Shown here piece by piece: positions 51,580 to 59,609 of a stretch of DNA of 64,000 nucleotides. The translations under genes and the position numbers were made by a program. The notes under the pieces were generated by a model. It was not told the DNA's origin and searched no databases. It saw only the letters and a program-made list of their open reading frames with translations. The first letter of the stretch is position 1. Each line of letters begins with the position of its first letter. This DNA is from Chryseobacterium shigense (GTDB taxonomy: Bacteria > Bacteroidota > Bacteroidia > Flavobacteriales > Weeksellaceae), in assembly GCF_900156575.1 (NCBI RefSeq), contig NZ_FTNY01000003.1:434001-498000 (forward strand), in the 5' to 3' direction.

Positions 51580-52848
51580 ATGGAAACAAAAAAAGTGGCT
51601 ATCGTAGGATACAGCAGAATCCCTTTCGCAAGAATCAATACAGCCTATGCGGACCTGGATAATCAGGAACTTCTGGAAGCTGCGCTCAACGGACTGATCA
51701 ATAAATACCGCTTACAGGGAAAACTTCTGGGTGAAGTAGCCGGAGGAGCTGTGATCAAACATATCTCCGAAAGCAACCTCATCAGAGAATCTGTGATGAA
51801 TACGGCTTTGGATCCCGCCACGCCTGCATGTGATCTTCAGCAAGCCTGTGATACAGGAATTGAAGCTGCCGTTTATATTGGAAATAAAATTGCACTGGGA
51901 CAAATTGAGAGTGGTATTGCCTGTGGTGTTGAAGCTATGAGTAACATCCCATTTGAATCTGCACCAAGATTAAGAAAAGCATTATTAAAAGCCAACAAAG
52001 AAAAATCAGCGTTTGGAAAACTGAAACAACTGCTGACTCCAAAACTTAAAGACTGGATGCCTATTGCTTACAAAGGACAGGAGCCGAAAACAGGTCTGGT
52101 GATGGGTGGACATACAGAAATCACAGCCAAATATTACAATATCTCCCGCGAAGAACAGGATGAACTGGCTTTAAAAAGTCATCAGAATATGGCTAAAGCT
52201 TACGACGAAGGTTTTTTCGACGATATGATTATTCCTGCTTTTGGCCTTGATAAAGACAATAATCTCCGCAGAGATACCAGCATTGAAAAGCTTTCCCAGC
52301 TGAAACCGGCTTTTGATAAAGAAAACGGAACCTTGACTGCCGGAAATTCAACCCCCTTTACCGATGGTGCTTCAGCCCTTTTAATGGGCAGCGAAGAATG
52401 GGCAAATGCCAATGGCCTTCCTATTTTAGCCTATGTCACTTTCTCAGAGGTGGCAGGAATTGAATATGTGGAAAACAAGCAGAATCTGCTTCTGGCTCCC
52501 GTTTTTGCTGCTGACAGAATGCTTAGAAAGGCTGGAATGAGTCTGGAAGATTTTGATTATTACGAAATTCACGAAGCATTTGCGGCTCAGGTTCTGGCCA
52601 CCATCAAAATCTGGGAAAATGATGATCTGGCTAAAAAATTCGGTCTGGAAAAAGCATTGGGAAAAATTGACAGAAGCAAACTGAATGTAAAAGGCGGAAG
52701 CCTTGCCGTAGCGCATCCCTTTGCTGCTACAGGCGGGAGAATTATCGGTACGCTTGCCAAACTGCTCCACGAAAAAGGAAGCGGAAAAGGATTTATCTCC
52801 ATCTGCGCAGCACGCGGACAGGGGGTCACGATGATTTTAGAAAAATAA
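51580..52848 (+). CDS. Acetyl-CoA C-acyltransferase (thiolase)
   Basis: A 422-residue thiolase. It cleaves 3-ketoacyl-CoA (or condenses two acyl-CoA). The nucleophile is expected at Cys90 in LQQACDTGIEAA, where most thiolases read C-A-S-G. The second half has EIHEAFAAQVLATI with the active-site His, and VKGGSLAVAHPFAATGGRII. The final C-x-G-x-G appears as CAARGQG, a variant shared with FadI-like thiolases. It is the first enzyme of a TetR-controlled operon and is followed by a thioesterase after 11 bases. Confidence 0.9.
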   Translation: METKKVAIVGYSRIPFARINTAYADLDNQELLEAALNGLINKYRLQGKLLGEVAGGAVIKHISESNLIRESVMNTALDPATPACDLQQACDTGIEAAVYIGNKIALGQIESGIACGVEAMSNIPFESAPRLRKALLKANKEKSAFGKLKQLLTPKLKDWMPIAYKGQEPKTGLVMGGHTEITAKYYNISREEQDELALKSHQNMAKAYDEGFFDDMIIPAFGLDKDNNLRRDTSIEKLSQLKPAFDKENGTLTAGNSTPFTDGASALLMGSEEWANANGLPILAYVTFSEVAGIEYVENKQNLLLAPVFAADRMLRKAGMSLEDFDYYEIHEAFAAQVLATIKIWENDDLAKKFGLEKALGKIDRSKLNVKGGSLAVAHPFAATGGRIIGTLAKLLHEKGSGKGFISICAARGQGVTMILEK

Positions 52849-52859
52849 AACAGAAAAAT

Positions 52860-53285
52860 ATGGACAGATTAGCACAACTGCAACAATTCATCGGAAAGGA
52901 ATTTGACCAGTCACCATCACCGTTTATGAAATGGCTCAATCCTATTGTTCTTTCTGTAGAAGAAGGACATTTGGAGTTTCAATATACCGTAAGGCCAGAG
53001 TGGCTGAATCCCATTGGAAATCTTCATGGCGGGGTAACCGCAGCCATCGTTGACGACATCATCGGAGCCACCATGTTCTCCCTGAACGAAAATTCTTTCA
53101 TAACCACCATCAATAATGTGATCGATTATTTTTCAACTGCAAAAGAAAATGATAATATTGTAGCCGAAACGAAAATTATAAAAAGAGGGCGGCAGTTTGT
53201 CAATGCGCAATGCGAAATATGGAACGCAGACAAAACAAGACTCATTGCCAGGGGAACCTCTAATCTATTCAAAATTAATAACTAG
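52860..53285 (+). CDS. PaaI-family hotdog thioesterase
   Basis: A 141-residue single hotdog domain. RPEWLNPIGNLHGGVTAAIVDDIIGATMF contains the HGG loop and the catalytic aspartate region (DDIIG) of PaaI/YbgC-like acyl-CoA thioesterases. The central helix and five strands follow in the normal order. It has no signal peptide. It sits 2 bases before the KAS gene and 11 after the thiolase, so the three enzymes work on one acyl pool. The natural substrate cannot be assigned. Confidence 0.9.
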   Translation: MDRLAQLQQFIGKEFDQSPSPFMKWLNPIVLSVEEGHLEFQYTVRPEWLNPIGNLHGGVTAAIVDDIIGATMFSLNENSFITTINNVIDYFSTAKENDNIVAETKIIKRGRQFVNAQCEIWNADKTRLIARGTSNLFKINN

Positions 53286-53287
53286 AT

Positions 53288-54529
53288 ATGAAAAGAGTTG
53301 TCATTACAGGACTTGGCGCGGTGACGCCTTTGGGGAACAATGTCGAAGATTTTTGGCAAAATAGCATTAACGGTGTCAGCGGAGCAGGTTTAATTACCCA
53401 TTTTGATTCAGAAAAATTTAAAGTACACTTCGCCTGTGAAGTGAAAAACTTTGATCCGAAAGTTCATCTGACCCACAACGAAATAAAAAGAAGTGATGTT
53501 TTTTCACAATATGCGATGTACACTTCTGCTGAAGCTATTCAGGATTCCGGACTGGAGCTGGAAAAAATGGACCCCTTTGATACCGGAGTAATCTGGGGTA
53601 CCGGTCAGGGAGGGATGCTTACCTTCGAAACTGAAGTCATGAATTTTGCAGAAGGCGACGGGACACCGAGATTTAATCCTTTCTTTGTTCCTAAATTTAT
53701 TGCTAATATGGCTTCAGGAATGATTTCTATGAAGTTTGGGCTTCAGGGAATCAATTATACAACAATTTCAGCGTGTGCAACGGGGAATACGGCAATAATG
53801 GATGCCTTCAACTATATCCGTCTTGGAAAAGCAAAGGTCATTATCAGCGGGGGTTCTGAAGCAGCGATCACTCCGGCTTCTGTAGGTGGCTTCTCCATTA
53901 TGAAAGCGATGTCTACGAGAAATGATGATTTTGCCACCGCAAGCCGTCCTTATGATGCAGACAGAGATGGGTTTGTGATGGGTGAAGGTGCAGGTGCTCT
54001 GGTCCTTGAAGAGTATGAGCATGCCAAAGCAAGGGGTGCAAAAATTTATGCTGAACTTGGGGGCGCTGCGATGACTGCTGACGCTTATCACATGACAGCC
54101 CCTCATCCGGACGGAGTGAGTGCCATTAAAGCCATGCAGCTGGCGATGAAGGAAGCAGGAGCCAATATGGAAGATATTGATTATCTCAATCCTCACGCTA
54201 CTTCTACTCCACTTGGAGATCTGGTAGAATTAAAAGCCATCAGTTCTCTATTCAGAGGAAGCAAGAATCTTGATATCAGTGCTACAAAATCTATGACAGG
54301 GCATTTATTGGGAGCTGCCGGAGCTGCTGAAGCTATCCTTTCGATCAAGGCTATAGAAAAAGGAATTATTCCTCCAACAATCAACCTTCACAGTATAGAC
54401 GAAAACATCCCTAAAGATGTCAATATTGTTTTTGGAGAAGCTAAAGAAAAGGAGATCAATTTCGCATTAAGTAATGCCTTTGGATTCGGAGGGCACAATG
54501 CGACTTTAGTTTTCAAAAAGTTTAAATAA
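53288..54529 (+). CDS. Beta-ketoacyl-ACP synthase II family protein
   Basis: A 413-residue FabF-like condensing enzyme that elongates acyl-ACP with malonyl-ACP. The Cys-His-His triad is Cys163 (ISACATGNTA), His303 (NPHATSTPLGD) and His339 (TKSMTGHLLGA). The family normally has N-x-H-G-T-S-T, but here the Gly is Ala, a mild departure. No acyl carrier protein gene is adjacent, so this is probably an accessory copy tied to the TetR regulon rather than the housekeeping FabF. It ends the operon; an XRE gene follows after 23 bases. Confidence 0.92.
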   Translation: MKRVVITGLGAVTPLGNNVEDFWQNSINGVSGAGLITHFDSEKFKVHFACEVKNFDPKVHLTHNEIKRSDVFSQYAMYTSAEAIQDSGLELEKMDPFDTGVIWGTGQGGMLTFETEVMNFAEGDGTPRFNPFFVPKFIANMASGMISMKFGLQGINYTTISACATGNTAIMDAFNYIRLGKAKVIISGGSEAAITPASVGGFSIMKAMSTRNDDFATASRPYDADRDGFVMGEGAGALVLEEYEHAKARGAKIYAELGGAAMTADAYHMTAPHPDGVSAIKAMQLAMKEAGANMEDIDYLNPHATSTPLGDLVELKAISSLFRGSKNLDISATKSMTGHLLGAAGAAEAILSIKAIEKGIIPPTINLHSIDENIPKDVNIVFGEAKEKEINFALSNAFGFGGHNATLVFKKFK

Positions 54530-54552
54530 TTTCATACGATACGTACAGTAAC

Positions 54553-55107
54553 ATGTCCAAATTGAAAGAAATAAGAGAGAAAAAAAATCTGACTCAGGAA
54601 GAGTTGGCCGAGAGCTCTGGTATTTCTGTCAGGACAATACAGCGGATAGAAGCAGGAACTCAACCAAAAGGTCATACGCTTCGGGTTTTGGCCAAAGCTT
54701 TAGAAACTACCGAAAGCGAGTTTCAAAACGTAGAAATCGAGACAAAAGATCCTGAAATTAAAGAAGATCAAATTCCAGCGAATTATTCTTTAATAAAAGT
54801 GATCAATCTTTCTTCTATCCCTTGTATGTTTCTACCGCCATTAAATATTTTGGTTCCTCTGTTTCTGATGTTTAAACTAAAACAGAAAAACGCCTTAGTA
54901 AAACAAATAATATCGGTTCAGATCATTTGGACCATACTGGCACCTGTCACATTTCTATTGGGCATCTTCTTAAAACCCGGACCTGCACTTACGATTATCA
55001 TCATCATCTTGATTTTTCTGTCCAATATATTTATTATCCTTAGAAACTCAGCTGAAATAGACAGAAACAAAGAACTTTTTTACAAACTGAATTTCAGCCT
55101 CTTATAA
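54553..55107 (+). CDS. XRE-family HTH protein with membrane segments
   Basis: A 184-residue protein. The N-terminal XRE domain (1-60) reads LTQEELAESSGISVRTIQRI, then EAGTQPKGHTLRVLAKAL. A short acidic linker leads to three or four membrane segments (about 85-107, 118-140, 143-163), including SIPCMFLPPLNILVPLFLMF. This is a membrane-tethered one-component regulator, common in flavobacteria. It lies 23 bases downstream of the KAS gene and 88 bases before the serine hydrolase gene. Its target is unknown. Confidence 0.8.
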   Translation: MSKLKEIREKKNLTQEELAESSGISVRTIQRIEAGTQPKGHTLRVLAKALETTESEFQNVEIETKDPEIKEDQIPANYSLIKVINLSSIPCMFLPPLNILVPLFLMFKLKQKNALVKQIISVQIIWTILAPVTFLLGIFLKPGPALTIIIIILIFLSNIFIILRNSAEIDRNKELFYKLNFSLL

Positions 55108-55195
55108 CCTTGTCGGATGATTGTCGGGTTTTTGTCAGGTTCTATTTTTTGTGCTAAAAATAAGAAAGTTAATCTTTGTCAAAAAAAATAAGACA

Positions 55196-56269
55196 ATGAC
55201 AAAACTCTTTTATTTTACCCTATTATTTCTCCTTCTGTTTTCCACGAATACCAATGCTCAGGCAGAAAAAGTAAATAGCCCTTACCTTACAGATTCAATT
55301 TTTGATCGTGATAAAGAAATTGAAAAATGGCTCCACGAACTTAAAATCCCCATTCTTGGGCTCGGCATTATAGAAGGCGGCACATTAAAACAGATTAAAG
55401 TATTCGGAAAAATTAAAGACGATATCTCAGTCCCTTACAATACGATTTTCAATGTAGCATCCCTCACCAAACCAATTACGGCAATGGTAGCATTACATCT
55501 GGTGAGTACGGGAAAATGGGATCTTGATGAACCGGTTTATACATATTGGACTGATCCTGATATAGCCAATGATCCAAGGAACAAACAGTTGACAACAAGA
55601 ATAATATTAAGTCATCAAACAGGCTTTCCCAACTGGAGATTCATGAAAGAAAACAAAAAATTAAGTTTTGATTTTGATCCGGGAACAAAATTTCAATATT
55701 CTGGAGAAGGTTTTGAGTATTTGAGAAAAGCCATGGAAAACAAATTCAAAAAACCACTGGAACAATTAGCAAGAGAACTGATCTTTCAACCTCTAAAAAT
55801 GAATGACACCAATTATATTTGGGATGAAAACACAGATAAAAACAGATTTGCCACAGGCTATGACAAAAATGGGAAACCGTATAAAACAGAGGAAAATAAA
55901 TTGGCAAATGCAGCTGATGATCTGCATACAACAGTAGAAGATTATGGAAACTTTCTCGCTGATATTCTTAATGGGGGACATCTTCACAAGGATCTTTATC
56001 TGCAGATGATGAAAAGACAGGTTCAAACAAGGAAAAACAAATACTATGGATTAGGCTTTGTCATTTACGACCTGGGTAATGGAGAATATGCCTTGTCACA
56101 TGGTGGTTCCGACGAAGGATCATTCTGTCTCACCGTTATTTTTCCAAAAACCAAACAGGGACTTCTTATTTTCACCACTTCAGATAACGGTTATAAAGTT
56201 TTCGATAAATTACTTGCTCATTATTTAGGGAAAAATGGGGAAAAAATCATTGAAATAGAAACTAAATAA
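55196..56269 (+). CDS. Class C beta-lactamase-related serine hydrolase
   Basis: A 357-residue exported hydrolase (signal peptide MTKLFYFTLLFLLLFSTNTN, cleaved near AQA). The S-x-x-K motif is SLTK (Ser89, Lys92). The second motif is YSG rather than Y-x-N, and HGG (LSHGGSDEG) stands for the K-T-G box. This puts it with esterase/D-peptidase-like members rather than true beta-lactamases. The ATG at 55196 is used because the upstream 25 codons lack signal features. It stands downstream of the XRE membrane regulator. Confidence 0.87.
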   Translation: MTKLFYFTLLFLLLFSTNTNAQAEKVNSPYLTDSIFDRDKEIEKWLHELKIPILGLGIIEGGTLKQIKVFGKIKDDISVPYNTIFNVASLTKPITAMVALHLVSTGKWDLDEPVYTYWTDPDIANDPRNKQLTTRIILSHQTGFPNWRFMKENKKLSFDFDPGTKFQYSGEGFEYLRKAMENKFKKPLEQLARELIFQPLKMNDTNYIWDENTDKNRFATGYDKNGKPYKTEENKLANAADDLHTTVEDYGNFLADILNGGHLHKDLYLQMMKRQVQTRKNKYYGLGFVIYDLGNGEYALSHGGSDEGSFCLTVIFPKTKQGLLIFTTSDNGYKVFDKLLAHYLGKNGEKIIEIETK

Positions 56270-56342
56270 TGTAAGTCATGACCAATACTACTATTTAGAT
56301 TAGTCGCCTACAAAACCATCATTGACTAAACCAAAAATGATC

Positions 56343-56370
56343 AAAAAAAGCAGTCTTTTTGGACTGCTTT
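56343..56370. terminator. Bidirectional terminator between convergent genes
   Basis: The stem AAAGCAGTC with GACTGCTTT has a 6-base loop, an A run on the left and Ts on the right. It serves the serine hydrolase gene and the cupin gene. Confidence 0.8.
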
Positions 56371-56415
56371 CAACATGTACGATTGATATAAAACGATAGA
56401 ATGTTCTATTCATAA

Positions 56416-56901
56416 TTAATCAGAATCCTTATCTGAGACAAAAAAATCATCCGCATTTTCTGCAATCGGAATATACAGTCTCTCCCACTCTTTGCTTTTC
56501 ACCATGTCCCAGCTGTGTCCTTTTCCTTTAAGGTCTTCAGCTAAAAGGATCACTCCCGGTTTAATGATAAAAGTGGAACCATCTGTTACTTTAAATTTAA
56601 TATTCCCTTTTAGCGTGATTACATATTGCCTTCTGGGTGCCGGATGCGCATTTTTCTCCCACTCTTCGGTCTTGTTGCTCATCCAGAAAGTCGTGGTATT
56701 CATATGTTTCAACGTAGGGATTTTCCCTTTTTCGAAAGTACACGAGCCATCAGGATTGTTCACCAGCCTTACTGCCGGGATAAACTCACTGGTCTCTTCA
56801 GTGCTTACGCTTACGCTTTTGTGCTTTTTGTGTTGTCCATTCATAAATCCAACAGTGCTTAGTGCTAAAATAAGGCTGATGCCTTTAACGAAATTTTTCA
56901 T
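56416..56901 (-). CDS. Exported cupin-domain protein
   Basis: A 161-residue protein with signal peptide MKNFVKGISLILALSTVGFM (ATG at 56901). The mature part has the cupin strand pattern YVITLKGNIKFKVTDGSTF and KPGVILLAEDLKGKGHSW, with His in the last motif. An earlier in-frame start at 57165 would overlap most of the Dabb gene in another frame and lose the signal peptide, so it is rejected. It is the third gene of a minus-strand unit (porin, Dabb, cupin) and is followed by a terminator. Its ligand is unknown. Confidence 0.77.
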   Translation of the reverse strand: MKNFVKGISLILALSTVGFMNGQHKKHKSVSVSTEETSEFIPAVRLVNNPDGSCTFEKGKIPTLKHMNTTTFWMSNKTEEWEKNAHPAPRRQYVITLKGNIKFKVTDGSTFIIKPGVILLAEDLKGKGHSWDMVKSKEWERLYIPIAENADDFFVSDKDSD

Positions 56902-56923
56902 TGTCAATTTAATTCTTTTATTT

Positions 56924-57343
56924 TTAATTGTAAACCGTATCATGAACCAGCATTCTCTCAAAGAAAGGTTTGTATTTTTGAACCAGAGCCAGATGCTCCG
57001 GCAGTTGCCCGTAAGCTTCCAGTTCTTCGAGTGTATCAAACTCCATGGAAGCATTATAGGTGAAGGTATTGTCCAAGACATTCCGCGGACTGGAAGCGGC
57101 AGGTTTTCCGTATCGGAGATTCTTTTGATAGGGTAATTTTTTAAGGCCTTCAAAAAAGTTTTCAAAGTCTTTGACCTCAGCTTCAGACAAATCTTTTCTC
57201 AGCCAGAATAACAAATAATGGAAGTACACTTTTTTCTTTTTTACAGGGTTAAACATAGGTAAAACAGATGCGAACATATTTCCGGAAATCAGCAGTAAAG
57301 CCGAAGCCTGTACTGAACGGAATAAAAATTTTCTTCTTTCCAT
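56924..57343 (-). CDS. Dabb (stress-responsive A/B barrel) protein with signal peptide
   Basis: A 139-residue protein. The N-terminus MERRKFLFRSVQASALLLIS resembles a Tat or Sec signal with a twin Arg. The mature domain (about 37-139) has VYFHYLLFWLRKDLSEAEVK, TYNASMEFDTLEELEAYG and HLALVQKYKPFFERML, typical of the ferredoxin-like Dabb fold, a dimeric barrel that in some members is catalytic. Located 11 bases after the porin gene and 22 before the cupin gene, it probably acts with them in the periplasm. Confidence 0.85.
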   Translation of the reverse strand: MERRKFLFRSVQASALLLISGNMFASVLPMFNPVKKKKVYFHYLLFWLRKDLSEAEVKDFENFFEGLKKLPYQKNLRYGKPAASSPRNVLDNTFTYNASMEFDTLEELEAYGQLPEHLALVQKYKPFFERMLVHDTVYN

Positions 57344-57354
57344 TGTTCTATTTT

Positions 57355-58683
57355 TTAGTTAAAATCAATTCTATATTTCAAAACAAATTGCCACTGCCGG
57401 TCAGATACAACCGCATTATTATGGGCGTCGCCCGTAAAAACAGGTCTGTTCTGAGCATCAAAGGTCAATCGGGAAGACATCCCGTTCATCAGTAAAGAAA
57501 TTCCGGCATCATAAATCACTGCATTATCATGCAAACCCTTCAAATCAGAAAGCTGCATTCCTACTGCCGGCTGCAGCTGGAGATTCTTTTTTTCTTTATT
57601 TAAATAAGGAAGAGTACCTCCCAATTGTATATAATAGGTATTTCCGGTTCCGATAACGGGCATTGCATTTCCTGCCCCATTCAGGCTTGCCTGGGCAGCA
57701 TCTACAGAGGTAGCAGGATTGTTTGTTCCTACATAACGAACATAATTCGGTCCGTAATCATTGTGCATCGCCATCCCGTATGCACTGACGGAAGTTCCCT
57801 TTTCTTTGTTCAAGGGAGCATCATAAAATAAATCTACGGCAAAGCTTTTCATGTCATCATTGATGGTGTTTTTATCTACATCCTGATGCCACATGGCCTT
57901 ATGAATATAATCGAAACCCGCTCCAAGGCTCAGAACATTTTTCTTGCCGCCATACGTCCCCGAATTAAAAGGAGTTGAAATGTTTTCTTTATCTAAAAAT
58001 GCATATCTGAAATATCCTGAAAAATCTTTCCCCGGCGAATTTTTACTGAAAGAAGCTACATTTAGTTTCGGATCACTGGTTGACATCGTGTAAGGATCTG
58101 CCACGACTAAACGGTAATCAAATTTCCCTAACTGGCCTTTAACATAGGCTCCAAGCTCTCTCACCGTATAATCGGTAGCTCCGGCATTGGAAGTGGCATA
58201 AGCGGGTAAATCATACAGCAAAGTATTCAGAGGTCCTGTTGTGAATCTCGACAGTCCTCTCCAGGTGGAACGTCCTGCACCAAAAGCAATTTTATCATTG
58301 AAAGCATATTCAGCATAGGCATCCAGTAAATCAAAATAATTACTGCCTTTTGCATTCACATTGACATTGGTCGTTCCTCCCTGTAAAACAAACATCAGTT
58401 TTTCTGTAGGTTTATAAGTCATTTTCACCCTTACTCTTCGTAATGAAAGGTCTGCAACATCCGATTTTGCTTCATTATTGATAAGGCTTCCTGGGTTGAG
58501 CTGTGTATATCTTGCCCATAGCTCTGCATATCCGCTGAATGAAACATAGCGGGTATGCTCCTCATTAAGATAATGGGTCAGTCCGGGATTGTTAAAATCA
58601 TTTTTTTTCTGGGCTTCCAATTTTCCCATGATTCCCAAGAGGGAAAACAGTGCAATTCCGGCTTTAAAAGATTTAGTATTCAT
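57355..58683 (-). CDS. Outer-membrane porin
   Basis: A 442-residue beta-barrel protein with a signal peptide ending near KLEAQ. It is rich in alternating-residue strands, for example VSFSGYAELWARYTQL, RVRVKMTYKPTEKLMFVLQG and ELGAYVKGQLGKFDYRLVVA. It ends with the aromatic-terminated strand QFVLKYRIDFN. The pattern resembles flavobacterial OprP/O-like porins. The substrate is unknown. It is the first gene of the porin-Dabb-cupin unit and diverges from a two-component system. Its promoter has a TAnnTTTG box at 58722-58729 with phased repeats next to it. Confidence 0.8.
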   Translation of the reverse strand: MNTKSFKAGIALFSLLGIMGKLEAQKKNDFNNPGLTHYLNEEHTRYVSFSGYAELWARYTQLNPGSLINNEAKSDVADLSLRRVRVKMTYKPTEKLMFVLQGGTTNVNVNAKGSNYFDLLDAYAEYAFNDKIAFGAGRSTWRGLSRFTTGPLNTLLYDLPAYATSNAGATDYTVRELGAYVKGQLGKFDYRLVVADPYTMSTSDPKLNVASFSKNSPGKDFSGYFRYAFLDKENISTPFNSGTYGGKKNVLSLGAGFDYIHKAMWHQDVDKNTINDDMKSFAVDLFYDAPLNKEKGTSVSAYGMAMHNDYGPNYVRYVGTNNPATSVDAAQASLNGAGNAMPVIGTGNTYYIQLGGTLPYLNKEKKNLQLQPAVGMQLSDLKGLHDNAVIYDAGISLLMNGMSSRLTFDAQNRPVFTGDAHNNAVVSDRQWQFVLKYRIDFN

Positions 58684-58721
58684 ATTTTTCTATTCTTAGC
58701 TTTTTGTTGATTTCAACGGGA

Positions 58722-58729
58722 CAAAATTA
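58722..58729 (-). promoter_or_regulatory. -7 element of the porin operon
   Basis: TAATTTTG on the minus strand predicts a start near 58715 and a leader of about 30 bases. There is no -33 TTG, and the region where one would lie abuts the phased repeats. Confidence 0.6.
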
Positions 58730-58751
58730 GATCTGGAAAACCGGGAAAGTC

Positions 58752-58792
58752 ATTAGAAAACTATTAGAAACCTTATAGAAAATTATTAAAAG
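58752..58792. promoter_or_regulatory. Four 11-bp-phased direct repeats, candidate OmpR-type binding site
   Basis: TAGAAA starts at 58754, 58765 and 58776, and the variant TAAAAG at 58787, an exact 11-bp period. The wider consensus is about TATTAGAAAAC. PhoB/OmpR-type regulators bind such head-to-tail repeats upstream of the -35 region. The adjacent genes encode exactly this kind of regulator and a porin. Confidence 0.7.
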
Positions 58793-58826
58793 TCTTCATC
58801 TTTTCTTCTAAAATAAAAATATAGAA

Positions 58827-58834
58827 TACCTTTG
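58827..58834 (+). promoter_or_regulatory. Candidate -7 element of the response-regulator gene
   Basis: TACCTTTG fits TAnnTTTG and lies 88 bases before the ATG at 58923. The phased repeats end 34 bases upstream. Confidence 0.4.
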
Positions 58835-58922
58835 TACAGGCTTAGGAAACCATGAATATCCATCTTTTAAAAGAATATATTCCATTAAAAACAAAGCCTC
58901 CCTTTTCTAAATATTTTCACCA

Positions 58923-59609
58923 ATGAAAGTTCTAATTATTGAAGATAACGTACGGGTTTCAGGTCTTTTAAAGCGGGGACTGGAAAGCCAGGAATACCAG
59001 GTGTATATTTCTGAAGATGCCGAAGATGCTCTTGTTTTGCTAAACAAAATTACATTCGATCTGGCTATTACGGATATTATGCTTCCCGGGATGAATGGGA
59101 TAGAATTAAGCAGGATCATTAAACAGAGGCATCCTGATCTTCCGATTATCATGCTCACCGCTTTAGGAACGATTGATGAGAAGATTGAAGGGTTTGACGC
59201 CGGTGCAGATGATTATATGGTGAAACCTTTTGAAATAAGGGAACTTTATGTAAGGATAAAGGCTATTTTACTACGAAAATCAAGCAAAAGCAAGGAGGCG
59301 TATTCCACCCATCTGGAATATCATGATCTGAAGGTTGACAAAAATATCAACCGGGTGTTCAGAAATGACAAGGAGATCATTCTCACTCCCAAAGAATTCA
59401 AACTCCTGGTTTTTCTGATGAGCAACGCCGAAAGGATTCTGACACGTGAAGAAATCGCAGAAAATGTCTGGGGAAATCATTTTGATACGGGAACCAACTA
59501 TATCGATGTCTATATTGCTTACCTGCGGAAAAAAATTGATAAGGATTTTGATCAGAAACTTATTCATACCAAACCGGGTCTGGGATTCATTTTCACTTCA
59601 CAATTATGA
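58923..59609 (+). CDS. OmpR-family response regulator
   Basis: A 228-residue regulator. The receiver (1-118) has the acidic pair at 7-8, phospho-acceptor Asp51 (LAITDIMLPGMNG) and DYMVKPFE with the conserved Lys. The winged helix (about 128-226) reads LTPKEFKLLVFLMSN and NYIDVYIAYLRKKID, placing it near CusR/CopR-type regulators. It overlaps the kinase gene by four bases (ATGA at 59606-59609). Divergent transcription from the porin operon and the phased repeats between them suggest it controls both directions. Confidence 0.93.
   Translation: MKVLIIEDNVRVSGLLKRGLESQEYQVYISEDAEDALVLLNKITFDLAITDIMLPGMNGIELSRIIKQRHPDLPIIMLTALGTIDEKIEGFDAGADDYMVKPFEIRELYVRIKAILLRKSSKSKEAYSTHLEYHDLKVDKNINRVFRNDKEIILTPKEFKLLVFLMSNAERILTREEIAENVWGNHFDTGTNYIDVYIAYLRKKIDKDFDQKLIHTKPGLGFIFTSQL

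Noticed and set aside
55196..56269. Antibiotic-resistance beta-lactamase
   Set aside because: The Y-x-N motif is missing, so an esterase or peptidase-like hydrolase is more likely.
56492..57136. 214-codon ORF on the plus strand
   Set aside because: It mirrors the cupin and Dabb genes, with no recognisable motif.
56902..57165. N-terminal extension of the cupin gene
   Set aside because: It overlaps the Dabb gene in another frame, has no signal character, and the ATG at 56901 gives a clean signal peptide.
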